This document shows, in pieces, positions 19,386 through 27,612 of a DNA stretch of 34,449 nucleotides. Numbering within the stretch: the stretch's first letter is position 1; each line of letters starts with the position of its first letter. This DNA is from a virus. The notes under the pieces are model-generated. The model searched no databases. It saw only the letters and a program-made list of their open reading frames with translations, and was not told the origin of the DNA. Where the stretch lies: positions 1 to 34,449 of IMG/VR virus record IMGVR_UViG_3300047440_000214, one strand, 5' to 3'. Both the position numbers and the translations under genes were made by a program.

Positions 19386-19688
19386 ATGAGCAACGCACAC
19401 GACAGACTGGCGGACACCGTCGACGAGTGGCTGTCCTTCGACGACGCCTACGAGGCATTCGTCAAGACCCACCCCATGCTCGGACTGGGCAATGGCACCT
19501 GGGCCTCGATCAACCTTCGGCGCAACTTCGGCGAGCGCCTGCTGGCCACCGGCGCCGTGCGCCAGCTGGTGAACCGCCGCTGGATCGCACACCGCGACCA
19601 GTTCGGCCCGGCCTTGTTCTCGCTGCTGACGCGCGAGCCGGCCAAGATCATCGAGGGTGCGAAGGCACGCCAGGCGGAGCAGTCATGA
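19386..19688 (+). CDS. Stand-alone copy of the antirepressor C-terminal domain, 100 aa
   Basis: Residues 10-90 (DTVDEWLSFDDAYEAFVKTH onward) align without gaps to residues 122-202 of the antirepressor at 15574, with 61 of 81 identical by hand count; HPMLGLGNGTW, SINLRRNFGERLLATGAV and NRRWIAHRDQFGPALFSLL are shared. The BRO-N domain is missing. The start is the ATG at 19386 with GGAGAG upstream. It is coupled to the AlpA gene. It could compete with, or form mixed complexes with, the full antirepressor; the function of this domain is not known. Confidence 0.8.
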   Translation: MSNAHDRLADTVDEWLSFDDAYEAFVKTHPMLGLGNGTWASINLRRNFGERLLATGAVRQLVNRRWIAHRDQFGPALFSLLTREPAKIIEGAKARQAEQS

Positions 19689-19969
19689 GCGCCGCGCGCT
19701 TCGAAGCCACGGCCGGCCCGGCGCTGGTGCCGCTGCCGGTGGTGATGCAGATCACCGGCTATGGCCGCAGCATGGTCTACGAGGCGATGGCCGAGCAGCT
19801 GCTGCCGCGCCCGGTGAAGCTCGGCCGTGCGAGCCGCTGGCCCGAGCACGAGGTGCTGGCCGTGCATGCGGCCATCGTGCGAGGCGATGACGAAGGCGCC
19901 CGGCGTGCGCTGGTGCGTCAGCTGCGCGCCCAACGCGGTGCGCATTCGCTGCACCTGGTGCGCGGCTGA
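19685..19969 (+). CDS. AlpA-family regulator / possible excisionase, 94 aa
   Basis: VPLPVVMQITGYGRSMVYEA followed by MAEQLLPRPVKLGRASRWPE HEVLA is the MerR-like winged helix of AlpA/Xis-type proteins: the V..ITGxGRSxxY turn and the PxPVKLG.ASRW..xE segment are characteristic. Such proteins control integrase genes or act as recombination directionality factors. It is next to the int region, and the third copy of the attP arm-type repeat lies about 400 bases upstream, so an excisionase role is plausible. Its stop is 2 bases from the convergent tail fibre gene. Confidence 0.85.
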   Translation: MSAARFEATAGPALVPLPVVMQITGYGRSMVYEAMAEQLLPRPVKLGRASRWPEHEVLAVHAAIVRGDDEGARRALVRQLRAQRGAHSLHLVRG

Positions 19970-19971
19970 CT

Positions 19972-22005
19972 TCAGATGATCGCCACCCAGCCGGTGGTGC
20001 CGGTGCCGGTGTTCTTCCAGTACAGCCGGGTGCCGGCGACGCCATCCGAGCGCAAGAACAGCGACCCCACCGCCGCAGTGACCGCCCCTTCCGGTGTGCC
20101 CGCGCCCGACAGAATGCTGACAGACGAACCAGAAGCGCCGACATAAACCTGATTGAAGAAGCCGCGCTTCCATCTGAATGCAGACTGCGTGCCGATGTCC
20201 TGCGCGTCAGGGACACCCGGGCGCACCGTGCCGACGGTATCCAGGTGAACTTCCCAAGAAGTTGCAGTGCTGTCATTGCGAGAAACAAGAACGAGTTTCC
20301 CGGGGGATGTGCTATCCCCGATGCCGTACATCGTGATCCCTGCGCCGTTGACCAACCCACTGTCGCGGGAACGAAGCTGCACCTGCTCTCGCCCACCACC
20401 AAAACTCACATCGGTGTAGGAGTACTTTGTGTTGTCTGATCCAGGCCGTTGGTCAAAGAGGCGCAATGCGTTCTGACTGGCGTATTGAAGCCCGTTGTAG
20501 AAGGTCTCGGTGTTCTCGCTGAAGCCCGCGATCTGGAAGCTGTCTCCATACCGGAACGCCACGTCGACCGCATTGGCCCGGCTGTTGAGCGATGCACCGG
20601 ATTGCTTCGCCGTGATGCCTGCCGAGGTGCCCTTTTCGCCGACGACGCCGCGCGGCGCGCGGATGCTGTACACAACCTTTGAGCGTCTGCTGCTCGTGCC
20701 GGTGCCGTAGTCAGTCGTGGTGTTCCACGCGCCTGCAGTCGCCGCCTTGGTTGTACGAATCCAGTAAAGCTCGTTCTCGGGGCTGTGGTTGACGTTCGGC
20801 GAAGCGATCGACACCCAGTTGCGGCCGAGGTAGCTGACGATGGCGCCGCCCGTGCGCCAGTTGTCCATGCTCAACACGAGAACCTCGCCATCGTCACGCA
20901 GCGCGATCCCCTCGGGCTCGAAGCTGATCGGGCTGCCGAGTGTCGGGTGGTTCAGGATCAGATCAATCCCGTACTCTGAGCGCACATCGTCGGTCTGAAT
21001 CTCAGTCACGAGGTTGCCGTAGAAGTCGAACTTCTGGATCGTGTGCTGCAGCAGCGGCGAGTAATAGCCGCGCGTCATGTAGATGAATTGCCCGTCGCAG
21101 GCGACGCCCTGGTTGTAGTTGTTGCGCGAGCTGTCTGGCGGCACGAGCGGCACGCAATAGAGCGGATTGACCGTCAAGGGATCAGCCGCGGCCTCGACCT
21201 GCAAGCGGTCATAGACGAAGGCGATATTGATGGTGTCTTCAGGGTCGCCCGCGACCTCGGTCGCGTCGGTGGCGACGAGCACGACGAAGCGGCCATCAGT
21301 CGACACGGCAACCGTGGCACCCGTGTACGAGGCGAAGCGGTGGCCGCTGCCGACATAGCCCCAGAGCTGATAGCTGCGCACGTCAGCCTGCGCCGTCGCC
21401 GCACCCTTCCACGTGGTGACGGCATAGCCCTTGCCAACATCGGTGCCCTCGTGGCCGACGACCACGGGTATCTGACCGTACAGCTTGAGCACCCCGCCTT
21501 CCATCAGAGCCGACAGGCCCTGGTGCCCGAGGTTGAGCTCGCCCGTGAACACGGTGTGCCCGATCACGCCACCATCGTCGGTGAGCTGGTACTCGACGAT
21601 GCGCTTGCGCTCGTCGGCCTTCGCTGTGCTCCCGGAGGTCGTCTGCAGCAGGTACAGCCATTCGATGCCGCCGACCTTCACATAGGCCAGGCCCTGCGAC
21701 GCATTCGCAGCGTTCGGGAAAATCTGCGTATCGGTGGTGCCGTCGTTGAAGCCGCAGAACAGTTCGTTGGCCCTGCGCTGCACGAGCACTGCGTGGGATT
21801 GAGCATCGCTACCGCCGCCACTGCCACCGCCGGCCACGGCGAATGGCAGCTCGGAGAATCTCAGCACGCCGTTACCGACCTTGAAGGTGACGACCTCTCC
21901 GTCGCGCAACAGGGCCAGCTCGCCGTCGCCGATCACGAGGTCATTCGCTGCCCAGTCAGCAGCCGTGCCGATGATCTGCCGCATGCGCTTGAGTTCGGTT
22001 GCCAT
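19972..22005 (-). CDS. Tail fibre / receptor-binding protein, 677 aa
   Basis: The start is the ATG at 22005 (MATELKRMRQIIGTAADWAA). The first 50 residues, with NDLVIGDGELALLRDGEVVT FKVGNG, match the N-terminal attachment module of many phage tail fibre and tropism proteins. Residues 55-480 are a beta-rich body with repeated Gly/Asp turns, in keeping with a propeller or beta-helix. The end (about 590-677: RWKRGFFNQVYVGASGSSVS, LFLRSDGVAGTRLYWKNTGT) is the common fibre tip ending in GWVAI. As the last gene of the late operon it should contact the host surface. No second ORF resembling a fibre chaperone follows. Confidence 0.8.
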   Translation of the reverse strand: MATELKRMRQIIGTAADWAANDLVIGDGELALLRDGEVVTFKVGNGVLRFSELPFAVAGGGSGGGSDAQSHAVLVQRRANELFCGFNDGTTDTQIFPNAANASQGLAYVKVGGIEWLYLLQTTSGSTAKADERKRIVEYQLTDDGGVIGHTVFTGELNLGHQGLSALMEGGVLKLYGQIPVVVGHEGTDVGKGYAVTTWKGAATAQADVRSYQLWGYVGSGHRFASYTGATVAVSTDGRFVVLVATDATEVAGDPEDTINIAFVYDRLQVEAAADPLTVNPLYCVPLVPPDSSRNNYNQGVACDGQFIYMTRGYYSPLLQHTIQKFDFYGNLVTEIQTDDVRSEYGIDLILNHPTLGSPISFEPEGIALRDDGEVLVLSMDNWRTGGAIVSYLGRNWVSIASPNVNHSPENELYWIRTTKAATAGAWNTTTDYGTGTSSRRSKVVYSIRAPRGVVGEKGTSAGITAKQSGASLNSRANAVDVAFRYGDSFQIAGFSENTETFYNGLQYASQNALRLFDQRPGSDNTKYSYTDVSFGGGREQVQLRSRDSGLVNGAGITMYGIGDSTSPGKLVLVSRNDSTATSWEVHLDTVGTVRPGVPDAQDIGTQSAFRWKRGFFNQVYVGASGSSVSILSGAGTPEGAVTAAVGSLFLRSDGVAGTRLYWKNTGTGTTGWVAII

Positions 22006-22036
22006 GGTGGGCCTCGTTGTGTGTGGTTGTCGCTGG

Positions 22037-23803
22037 TCAGGCCAGCGCTGCCGGCGCGAGCGCGGTGCCGCCGCTGATCCAGTGGGGTGATGGCGCAGCC
22101 GGGGTGCCGGCGACGATCCAGTCGGGCGGGCTGCCGATGTCGCCTTCGAGCGGCACGCGCGCACCGTAGTAGCGCAGCGCCTTGATCCAGCCGCCGAGCA
22201 GCGATGCGCCATTGAGTGAGCCGAGCCACAGCCGGTCGAGGCCGGCCGGCAGTGCGCCGCTCAGGTCGCGCGCACCGAAGATGCCGTTCACCTGCAGGGT
22301 GTAGTCGTCGACCTTGTAGGCCAGCGTGCTGGTGACCTGCGACCCCCAGGTGCGGGCGACGTTCACGGCAATGGATGCCACCTCGACGCCGGCCACGATG
22401 CCACCGCCTCGCACGGACGCAGGCGCGAGCGCGGTCTGGTGCAGCAGGTTCGCCGCGCTGCCATCGGTGACCGAGAGCGCATAGGCCGTCGTGATGTTCT
22501 GCGCCGACCAGTCCAGGCGCAGCGAGCCCTCGCCGGGCTTGTACCAGCTGCTGAAGGCAGCGCCTGTGATGCTCGCTTGATCGGCCGCGCGCGCAGTCGC
22601 GGCCGTCAGCGCCGGGATGTAGCTGCTGGAGAACGCGCCGACCTCGAACTGCGCGCCCCACACGTACATGCCGCTGATGCCATCGCCCTGATACGTTGTG
22701 GCCGCGAAGACCGGCGGTGTCGGGTAGGTCGCCGACATGCTGAAATTGAGCGACGCGGTGCCCGTCAGGATGCACGGCACGCCGAACCACGAGCAGCGCC
22801 ACCAGCCGTTGCCGCAGTCCTGCATGGCAACGCTGCCGAAGCCTGCGGACTGACATGCGCCCGCTGCGAGGTTGAACGAGGCGTGCGAGAACGACGCGCC
22901 GAATGTGGCGTCGGGCAGGTTCAAATAAATCACGCTGCGCGCGCCAGCCTTGGCGAAGAAGCTCACCGAATACTGCAGCCCCGCCGTGACGGCGATGGCC
23001 GGCGTCGGCGTCACCGAGTGGGCAGCGTTCGCCGTGTTCTCCATCATGAAGTCGGCGCTGTTCGTCCTGTCCGGTGCGGCGATTGCGTTGGCGGTGATCG
23101 TCACGCCGGATTTTGTCCACGCCGCGTTTTCGAGAGCCTGCGACTGCCGCACCAGGTTCGTCCGGCCTTCCTCGATCAGCAGGCCGAGCGCCGCATGCGT
23201 CACGGGGTTGTGGTCGAAGCGCGCGACGTTGGCAGCAGCGACCCGCAGCACGCCTGTCGCATCGAAGTAGGTGCCGACAGATGCGCGGGTGAACGTGATG
23301 GCCGGGTCGAGCGGTGCCGTGGTGAAGTCGAACGAGCGCACAGGTGCCGGCCAGGTCTGCGCCCAGTCGGGCGGGTTCTGCCCGTCGATCCAGTCGCCGA
23401 TCGGCATGTTGACGAGATCCGCCGGTGTCGGCAAATACTCGGCCTCGATGCGCACGCGCCAGTACCACAGCCGATGCACCGGCAGCAGCTCGGCCGGGTG
23501 GTCGGAGATAAAGCGCACGAGGATCGGGGCCGTGTCCGTGCCCGCGCGGCTGGCCACGATGCCGGGCAGGGCCAGCTCGACCCACTGGTCCCAGGCGTGC
23601 GCGTTCACCCAGGTCAGCCAGTCCGCATAGTCGGGCTGGTGGATCACGAAGGCCAGGCTGATGCGCGTCGGCAGCGTCTCATGCTGGCGGCGTTGGCGCG
23701 AGATCGGCCCGCCCGGCGTGCGCACCAGGCCCGCACTCATCGCCTGGGCGTGTCCCTCGATGCGCGAGGGGCAGGGGAAGTGCGCCGGATAGGCGATGCT
23801 CAT
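22037..23803 (-). CDS. Tail protein with phage spike-fibre domain, 588 aa
   Basis: The start at 23803 overlaps the upstream stop (ATGA). Residues 1-135 (MSIAYPAHFPCPSRIEGHAQ ... RLWYWRVRIEAEYLPTP) repeat the whole of the preceding protein. Residues about 160-440 form a spike-fibre type carbohydrate-binding module: FTRASVGTYFDATGVLRVAA, GLLIEEGRTNLVRQSQALEN, AGLQYSVSFFAKAGARSVIY, GNGWWRCSW and SSSYIP are its usual landmarks. The rest is beta-rich with LDRLWLGSLNGASLLGGWIK, a laminin-G-like segment. It probably adds a surface-binding arm to the tail tip. Confidence 0.75.
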   Translation of the reverse strand: MSIAYPAHFPCPSRIEGHAQAMSAGLVRTPGGPISRQRRQHETLPTRISLAFVIHQPDYADWLTWVNAHAWDQWVELALPGIVASRAGTDTAPILVRFISDHPAELLPVHRLWYWRVRIEAEYLPTPADLVNMPIGDWIDGQNPPDWAQTWPAPVRSFDFTTAPLDPAITFTRASVGTYFDATGVLRVAAANVARFDHNPVTHAALGLLIEEGRTNLVRQSQALENAAWTKSGVTITANAIAAPDRTNSADFMMENTANAAHSVTPTPAIAVTAGLQYSVSFFAKAGARSVIYLNLPDATFGASFSHASFNLAAGACQSAGFGSVAMQDCGNGWWRCSWFGVPCILTGTASLNFSMSATYPTPPVFAATTYQGDGISGMYVWGAQFEVGAFSSSYIPALTAATARAADQASITGAAFSSWYKPGEGSLRLDWSAQNITTAYALSVTDGSAANLLHQTALAPASVRGGGIVAGVEVASIAVNVARTWGSQVTSTLAYKVDDYTLQVNGIFGARDLSGALPAGLDRLWLGSLNGASLLGGWIKALRYYGARVPLEGDIGSPPDWIVAGTPAAPSPHWISGGTALAPAALA

Positions 23804-24207
23804 GGCAGCACCGCCAATTGTTCGGGCGTCGGGTAATACTCGGCCGCGACCCGCACGCGCCAGTACCAGAGACGCTTCACGGGCAGCAGGTCCATCTGCA
23901 GGTCGGACATGAAGCGCACCACGATGCTGGTGGTGTCGACCCCGAGCCGGCTGGCCTCCAGGCCGGGCAGCTTGATCGTGATCGCATCGCGCCATGCGTT
24001 CGTGTTGACCCACGAAACCCAGGCCGCAAGCTCGGGCTGGTGGACCATGAACACCAGGTTGATCAGCGTCGGCAGGTTGCGGTGCGTGCGGCGCTGGCGC
24101 GTGTTGCCGGCACTCATATCCGTGCGCACCAGCCCCGCCCCGCTGGCCTGGCTGTGGCCCTCGATGCGCGAGGGGCAGGGGAACACCGATGGATAGATCA
24201 GGCTCAC
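23800..24207 (-). CDS. Small tail-tip protein, paralogue of the next protein's N-domain, 135 aa
   Basis: The start is the GTG at 24207, which overlaps the tail-tip stop (GTGA). VSLIYPSVFPCPSRIEGHSQ (Met first), then RQRRTHRNLPTLINLVFMVH, WVSWVNTNAWRDAITIKLPG and RLWYWRVRVAAEYYPTP align along the full length with residues 1-135 of the following gene. It lies directly after the J-like protein, where small tip-associated proteins are expected. A domain duplication, once as a single protein and once fused to a fibre, is the simplest history. Confidence 0.75.
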   Translation of the reverse strand: MSLIYPSVFPCPSRIEGHSQASGAGLVRTDMSAGNTRQRRTHRNLPTLINLVFMVHQPELAAWVSWVNTNAWRDAITIKLPGLEASRLGVDTTSIVVRFMSDLQMDLLPVKRLWYWRVRVAAEYYPTPEQLAVLP

Positions 24208-26732
24208 GTCTGCGGCTCCAGCTGCGGCACCGGGTCGAGCAGGTGCGCCGCCGCGCCGTCCCACACCGCCGGGTCGTAGTTCGTCGCCTGGATGGTCACG
24301 GTGTCGCCCTGTGGCTGCATGGCGGTCACGGTCCAGTCGGTGATCTCTTTTCCATCGACACCGAAGGCAAGGGACGTGGCCTCCATGTCGTCACCATGGG
24401 CCACCGGGGCGAAGGGCAGCGAGGGCAGGACGATCTCCCAATGCGTGGCACCCAGCGACACCGGGCTGACTTTGAAGGGTCGGCCCTGCGGGTCGCGCAA
24501 CTGCACGGCATGCAACGCGCCCGCCTTCCAGCTCAAGGCCTTGTCGAGCGTCAACACCAGGCCGGCCACCTTAACCACGCGCGCGCCCTGCGCCCAGCGC
24601 GGCATGCTGGCCTGCACCCCGATGCGGTCGCCGGGCAGGCAGGACAGGCCCTCCAGCTCGGTCGTGAAGCTGATGCTGGTGCGCTGCAGGCGGCGGCGGT
24701 TCTGCGTCAGCGTGGCGTGCTGCTGGGCGACCTCGGCATCGGTGCAGCCGAACAGGCTCACGGTCTCGTAGTCCGGCGCGCCCGGTGGGTCGAGCAGGGC
24801 TGCGGCGCTGAAGGTGCGCGGGTCGCGGTACTCGACGCGCACCCCCAGCGGCGTGCCGTCGCGGTCGAACGCGTGGTTGATCGCAAGCGAGCCGGTGGCG
24901 ATGTTGGCATCGGTGAAGAGTTGGGTGCGCACCGGCTGCGCGCCGTCCTGCATCAGCGACATGCGCGTGCCCACCGGCAGCGGTGCGGCGCTCACCGTCT
25001 GCACCGACAGGCCGAGCGCCTCCCACACGGTCGAGGGCTGGTCGAACACCGCGTTGAACCCGTTGTGCGCCAGCCAGCGCGCGCGCCCGGCGTTGAGCGC
25101 ATCGAAATCCAGCTCGTCGGCATTGCGCGGCCGGTTGCCGCCGTAGGCCGCACACACGATGTCGGCGAAGGCGTCGGCCGGGTTCGAGGTCGCGGCCAGC
25201 GCCCCGCCTTCGGGCGGCGGCAGCTTGCGCGTGACCCGAAAGCGGATGCTGCTGGCCGCGTCGCTCGCAATGCCGTTGCTGGCGCGCAGCGTGACCGCGG
25301 CGAGGGTGACATCACCATAGACCGGCCCGAGCGGCACCGGCGGCGACAGCATGAACTTGAGGCCGGTCCAGTTCAGGCGCTCGCTGGTGCTCGCCTTGCC
25401 ATCGCTATTGCTCTTGCGTGAGACGCGCACGCGGTAGCGGCCGAGCGAGATGGCGTACTTCTCGGTAAAGCGTAGCGCGGTGTTTGTGGCGCCGCTGAAG
25501 CTCTGCTCGAAGGAGATCACTGCGCCGGCCGCCGCGCCGTTGTCGTCAATCGGCTGGTATTCGATGGTGACCGTCACCGAGATTCCGCCGAGGTTGCCGG
25601 CGTTGTCCATGGTGAACAGGCCCCCAGCGAAAGCGAAATCCAGCTCCAGCGAACTGCCGCGCTGGCCGGCCTTGCACGTCTCGAAGGGGCCGACCCACTT
25701 GGTGGTGCCGATGGTGACGAAGCCGGGCGGCGGCACGAGGGAGCCGGGCGGGATGGCCGCGGCCGGATCGTAGTCGGATGCAATCAGCGTCGTAACGTCA
25801 TACGTCGTCACGTCGCCGCCGCTGTCCCCACCGTTATAGAACGAGGAGCCGGTCACGGCCTCCACACCGACGCCAATGGCCGGGTTCTGCGGCAAGATGG
25901 CGAGTTGTTCGAGAACGCCGTTTGCGCCCGTCAAGTCATACACCGGCGGGAAAGCGGGTGGAACTTCCGGCGGCACTTGAACGTATCGAATGCCGCTTGC
26001 GCGCCAGTACCAGGTGCTGGGCGTGATGTCGCTGGCCGCATTCGGCGGCAGCAGTTCCTGGTCGGACACGTCCACCGAGGTCACCACGTTTTCGCGCACG
26101 CCGGTGGCGGCCTGGATCACGCCCAGCGTCGAGGCGTGATCGCCGGGGCCGAAGATCTGGTATTTGGCGATCTCCGGCGGCAGCACGCTCGCGTCGGAGT
26201 TGCCCAGCGTCATCGAGTGCACCACGTACTCGCCCTGGCCCAGACAGAGCAGCGCGTACAGGTACTGCTCATTGTTCAGGTACTCGGTGTAGGGCTGCGC
26301 CGCGTAATCCGGCAGCGCGAGCACCGTGCCGTAGATCACCGGGATGGGCTCGCCCAGGCGCGCACTGTTGCGCGGGGCCGCAAGGCCGTAGACCTGCGAG
26401 GGGCTGGGCACGGTGCCCGCCTTGGGCCTCTTCGGCGAGAAGATATTGGTGAGCAGCAGGCCAATGAGAAACGAGAAGAAGGCCTTGGCGACGAAGGCCG
26501 CGACCTCGTAGCCGGTGCCGGGCTTGATCGACACCAGCACCTCGTCATGGGCTTGCGTGCAGTAGGCGCGGTCGGTGAGCTGCTCGCCGTTGAGCCACAC
26601 GTCGCGCGTGCAGGTGCCCGGCGCGGGTTCGTTCTCGTCCAGCCAGTCGAGCAGCGGCGTGCCGTCCGGCAGCTCGACGCGGCGACGCCGCGAAGTGTCG
26701 AGCGGGTTGTAGAGAACGATCAGGCTCGCCAT
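24204..26732 (-). CDS. Tail tip attachment protein J (TipJ family), 842 aa
   Basis: The start is the ATG at 26732 (MASLIVLYNPLDTSRRRRVE); the upstream in-frame Met lacks coupling. The order is that of TipJ-type proteins: an N-terminal MoaD-like part, a hydrophobic segment VAAFVAKAFFSFLIGLLLTN (about 78-97), then SQVYGLAAPRNSARLGEPIP VIYGTV, the best landmark, the hub with WYWRASGIRYVQVPPEVP, a fibronectin-like insert, and the C-terminal PAFNAVFDQ-like region (WLAHNGFNAVFDQPSTVWEA). It forms the central hub of the tail tip and contributes to receptor contact and DNA release. It overlaps the NlpC/P60 gene by 13 bases. Confidence 0.85.
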   Translation of the reverse strand: MASLIVLYNPLDTSRRRRVELPDGTPLLDWLDENEPAPGTCTRDVWLNGEQLTDRAYCTQAHDEVLVSIKPGTGYEVAAFVAKAFFSFLIGLLLTNIFSPKRPKAGTVPSPSQVYGLAAPRNSARLGEPIPVIYGTVLALPDYAAQPYTEYLNNEQYLYALLCLGQGEYVVHSMTLGNSDASVLPPEIAKYQIFGPGDHASTLGVIQAATGVRENVVTSVDVSDQELLPPNAASDITPSTWYWRASGIRYVQVPPEVPPAFPPVYDLTGANGVLEQLAILPQNPAIGVGVEAVTGSSFYNGGDSGGDVTTYDVTTLIASDYDPAAAIPPGSLVPPPGFVTIGTTKWVGPFETCKAGQRGSSLELDFAFAGGLFTMDNAGNLGGISVTVTIEYQPIDDNGAAAGAVISFEQSFSGATNTALRFTEKYAISLGRYRVRVSRKSNSDGKASTSERLNWTGLKFMLSPPVPLGPVYGDVTLAAVTLRASNGIASDAASSIRFRVTRKLPPPEGGALAATSNPADAFADIVCAAYGGNRPRNADELDFDALNAGRARWLAHNGFNAVFDQPSTVWEALGLSVQTVSAAPLPVGTRMSLMQDGAQPVRTQLFTDANIATGSLAINHAFDRDGTPLGVRVEYRDPRTFSAAALLDPPGAPDYETVSLFGCTDAEVAQQHATLTQNRRRLQRTSISFTTELEGLSCLPGDRIGVQASMPRWAQGARVVKVAGLVLTLDKALSWKAGALHAVQLRDPQGRPFKVSPVSLGATHWEIVLPSLPFAPVAHGDDMEATSLAFGVDGKEITDWTVTAMQPQGDTVTIQATNYDPAVWDGAAAHLLDPVPQLEPQT

Positions 26733-27112
26733 GCGTGCCACCCCGTGTCCGGGAACATGGAGCGCCACAGCATGAAGCCGGACGCGGTGACGCCCTGGCC
26801 ACGCGCGGCGTGGATCACGCGGCCGTGCAGCACATAGCCCACATGACAGGCCGAGACGCTGCAGGCAATCGCCCCCTCGGCGGGACCGTCCAGGCGCTGC
26901 GTGCGCTGGCGTGCAGCCTCGTCCATGACGGCGCGCAGTTCGGCGCGGCTCATGTCGCCGGATCTCCAGTCGGCCGGCACCGTGCGCCCGCAGCGCTCGG
27001 CCAGCACCAGCACCAGGCCCCAGCAGTCGAAGGCGTCAGGCCCGCGCGCCCCCTTGCGCCAGGGCTTGCCGATCAGGTCATCGGTGCGCACGAGCAGGGC
27101 GGCGGCATTCAT
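26720..27112 (-). CDS. NlpC/P60-type tail-tip peptidase
   Basis: The catalytic Cys30 is in PDAFDCWGLVLVLAE, His90 in ACHVGYVLHG, and His101 in VIHAARG: the usual Cys-His-His triad of the NlpC/P60 fold. The 130-residue protein is a minimal catalytic domain. In siphophage tail tips such enzymes cleave peptidoglycan peptides during DNA entry (lambda K equivalent). The order DUF1833, NlpC/P60, J is a typical tail-tip module. Confidence 0.85.
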   Translation of the reverse strand: MNAAALLVRTDDLIGKPWRKGARGPDAFDCWGLVLVLAERCGRTVPADWRSGDMSRAELRAVMDEAARQRTQRLDGPAEGAIACSVSACHVGYVLHGRVIHAARGQGVTASGFMLWRSMFPDTGWHAWRA

Positions 27113-27603
27113 CGATCAAGCCCCGGAAAGTGCTGCACGTCATACCAGACCCCCGGGAAGCGGCGATTGAGCACATCGCTGCGCCCGGCCACGCCGCTCA
27201 CGCTGTCTTCGGCGATCTGCACCGCCGAGAAGGTCAGGCGCAGCGGGGCCGACTGCGGCGCGCCGAAGTCATCGCTCAGGAATTCCCGGTACGTGCACTC
27301 GATGCGCTGCGTCGGGTCGGTGTGCGCCAGGCGCACGAGGTCGGCCACCGCCTGGTCGGCATTCGTGAGCGTGACCTGCATGTCCTGCTGCCCGGCCCCG
27401 TCGACGGTGGGCAACTGCACGGCAAAGGGGAACGGCGTGAAGGTGGCGGTGATGCCGTTCTCCAGCAGCGTGGTAAAGGCGGCCGGCCAGCTCGTCAGGT
27501 ACTGCCGCGCGGACCACGCCGGGTGCCACAGCTCCAGCGTGCGGACGATGTCCTGCCGGGCCGGTGCGCTGGCGCGGTTGGTCTTGAGTGCATCGGTTGC
27601 CAT
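27109..27603 (-). CDS. DUF1833-family tail assembly protein
   Basis: TLELWHPAWSARQYLTSWPA, then ITATFTPFPFAVQLPTVDGA GQQDMQVTLTNAD and RIECTYREFLSDDFGAPQSA, follow DUF1833, a phage protein between tape measure and tail-tip genes (lambda M/L position). The 164-residue length is usual. Its end overlaps the NlpC/P60 gene by 4 bases. Likely a baseplate or tip structural protein. Confidence 0.8.
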   Translation of the reverse strand: MATDALKTNRASAPARQDIVRTLELWHPAWSARQYLTSWPAAFTTLLENGITATFTPFPFAVQLPTVDGAGQQDMQVTLTNADQAVADLVRLAHTDPTQRIECTYREFLSDDFGAPQSAPLRLTFSAVQIAEDSVSGVAGRSDVLNRRFPGVWYDVQHFPGLDR

Positions 27604-27612
27604 GGCCGGGCC

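Noticed and set aside
19972-22005. Diversity-generating retroelement acting on the tail fibre
   Set aside because: No reverse transcriptase, no template repeat and no adenine-biased variable repeat were seen near the fibre gene.
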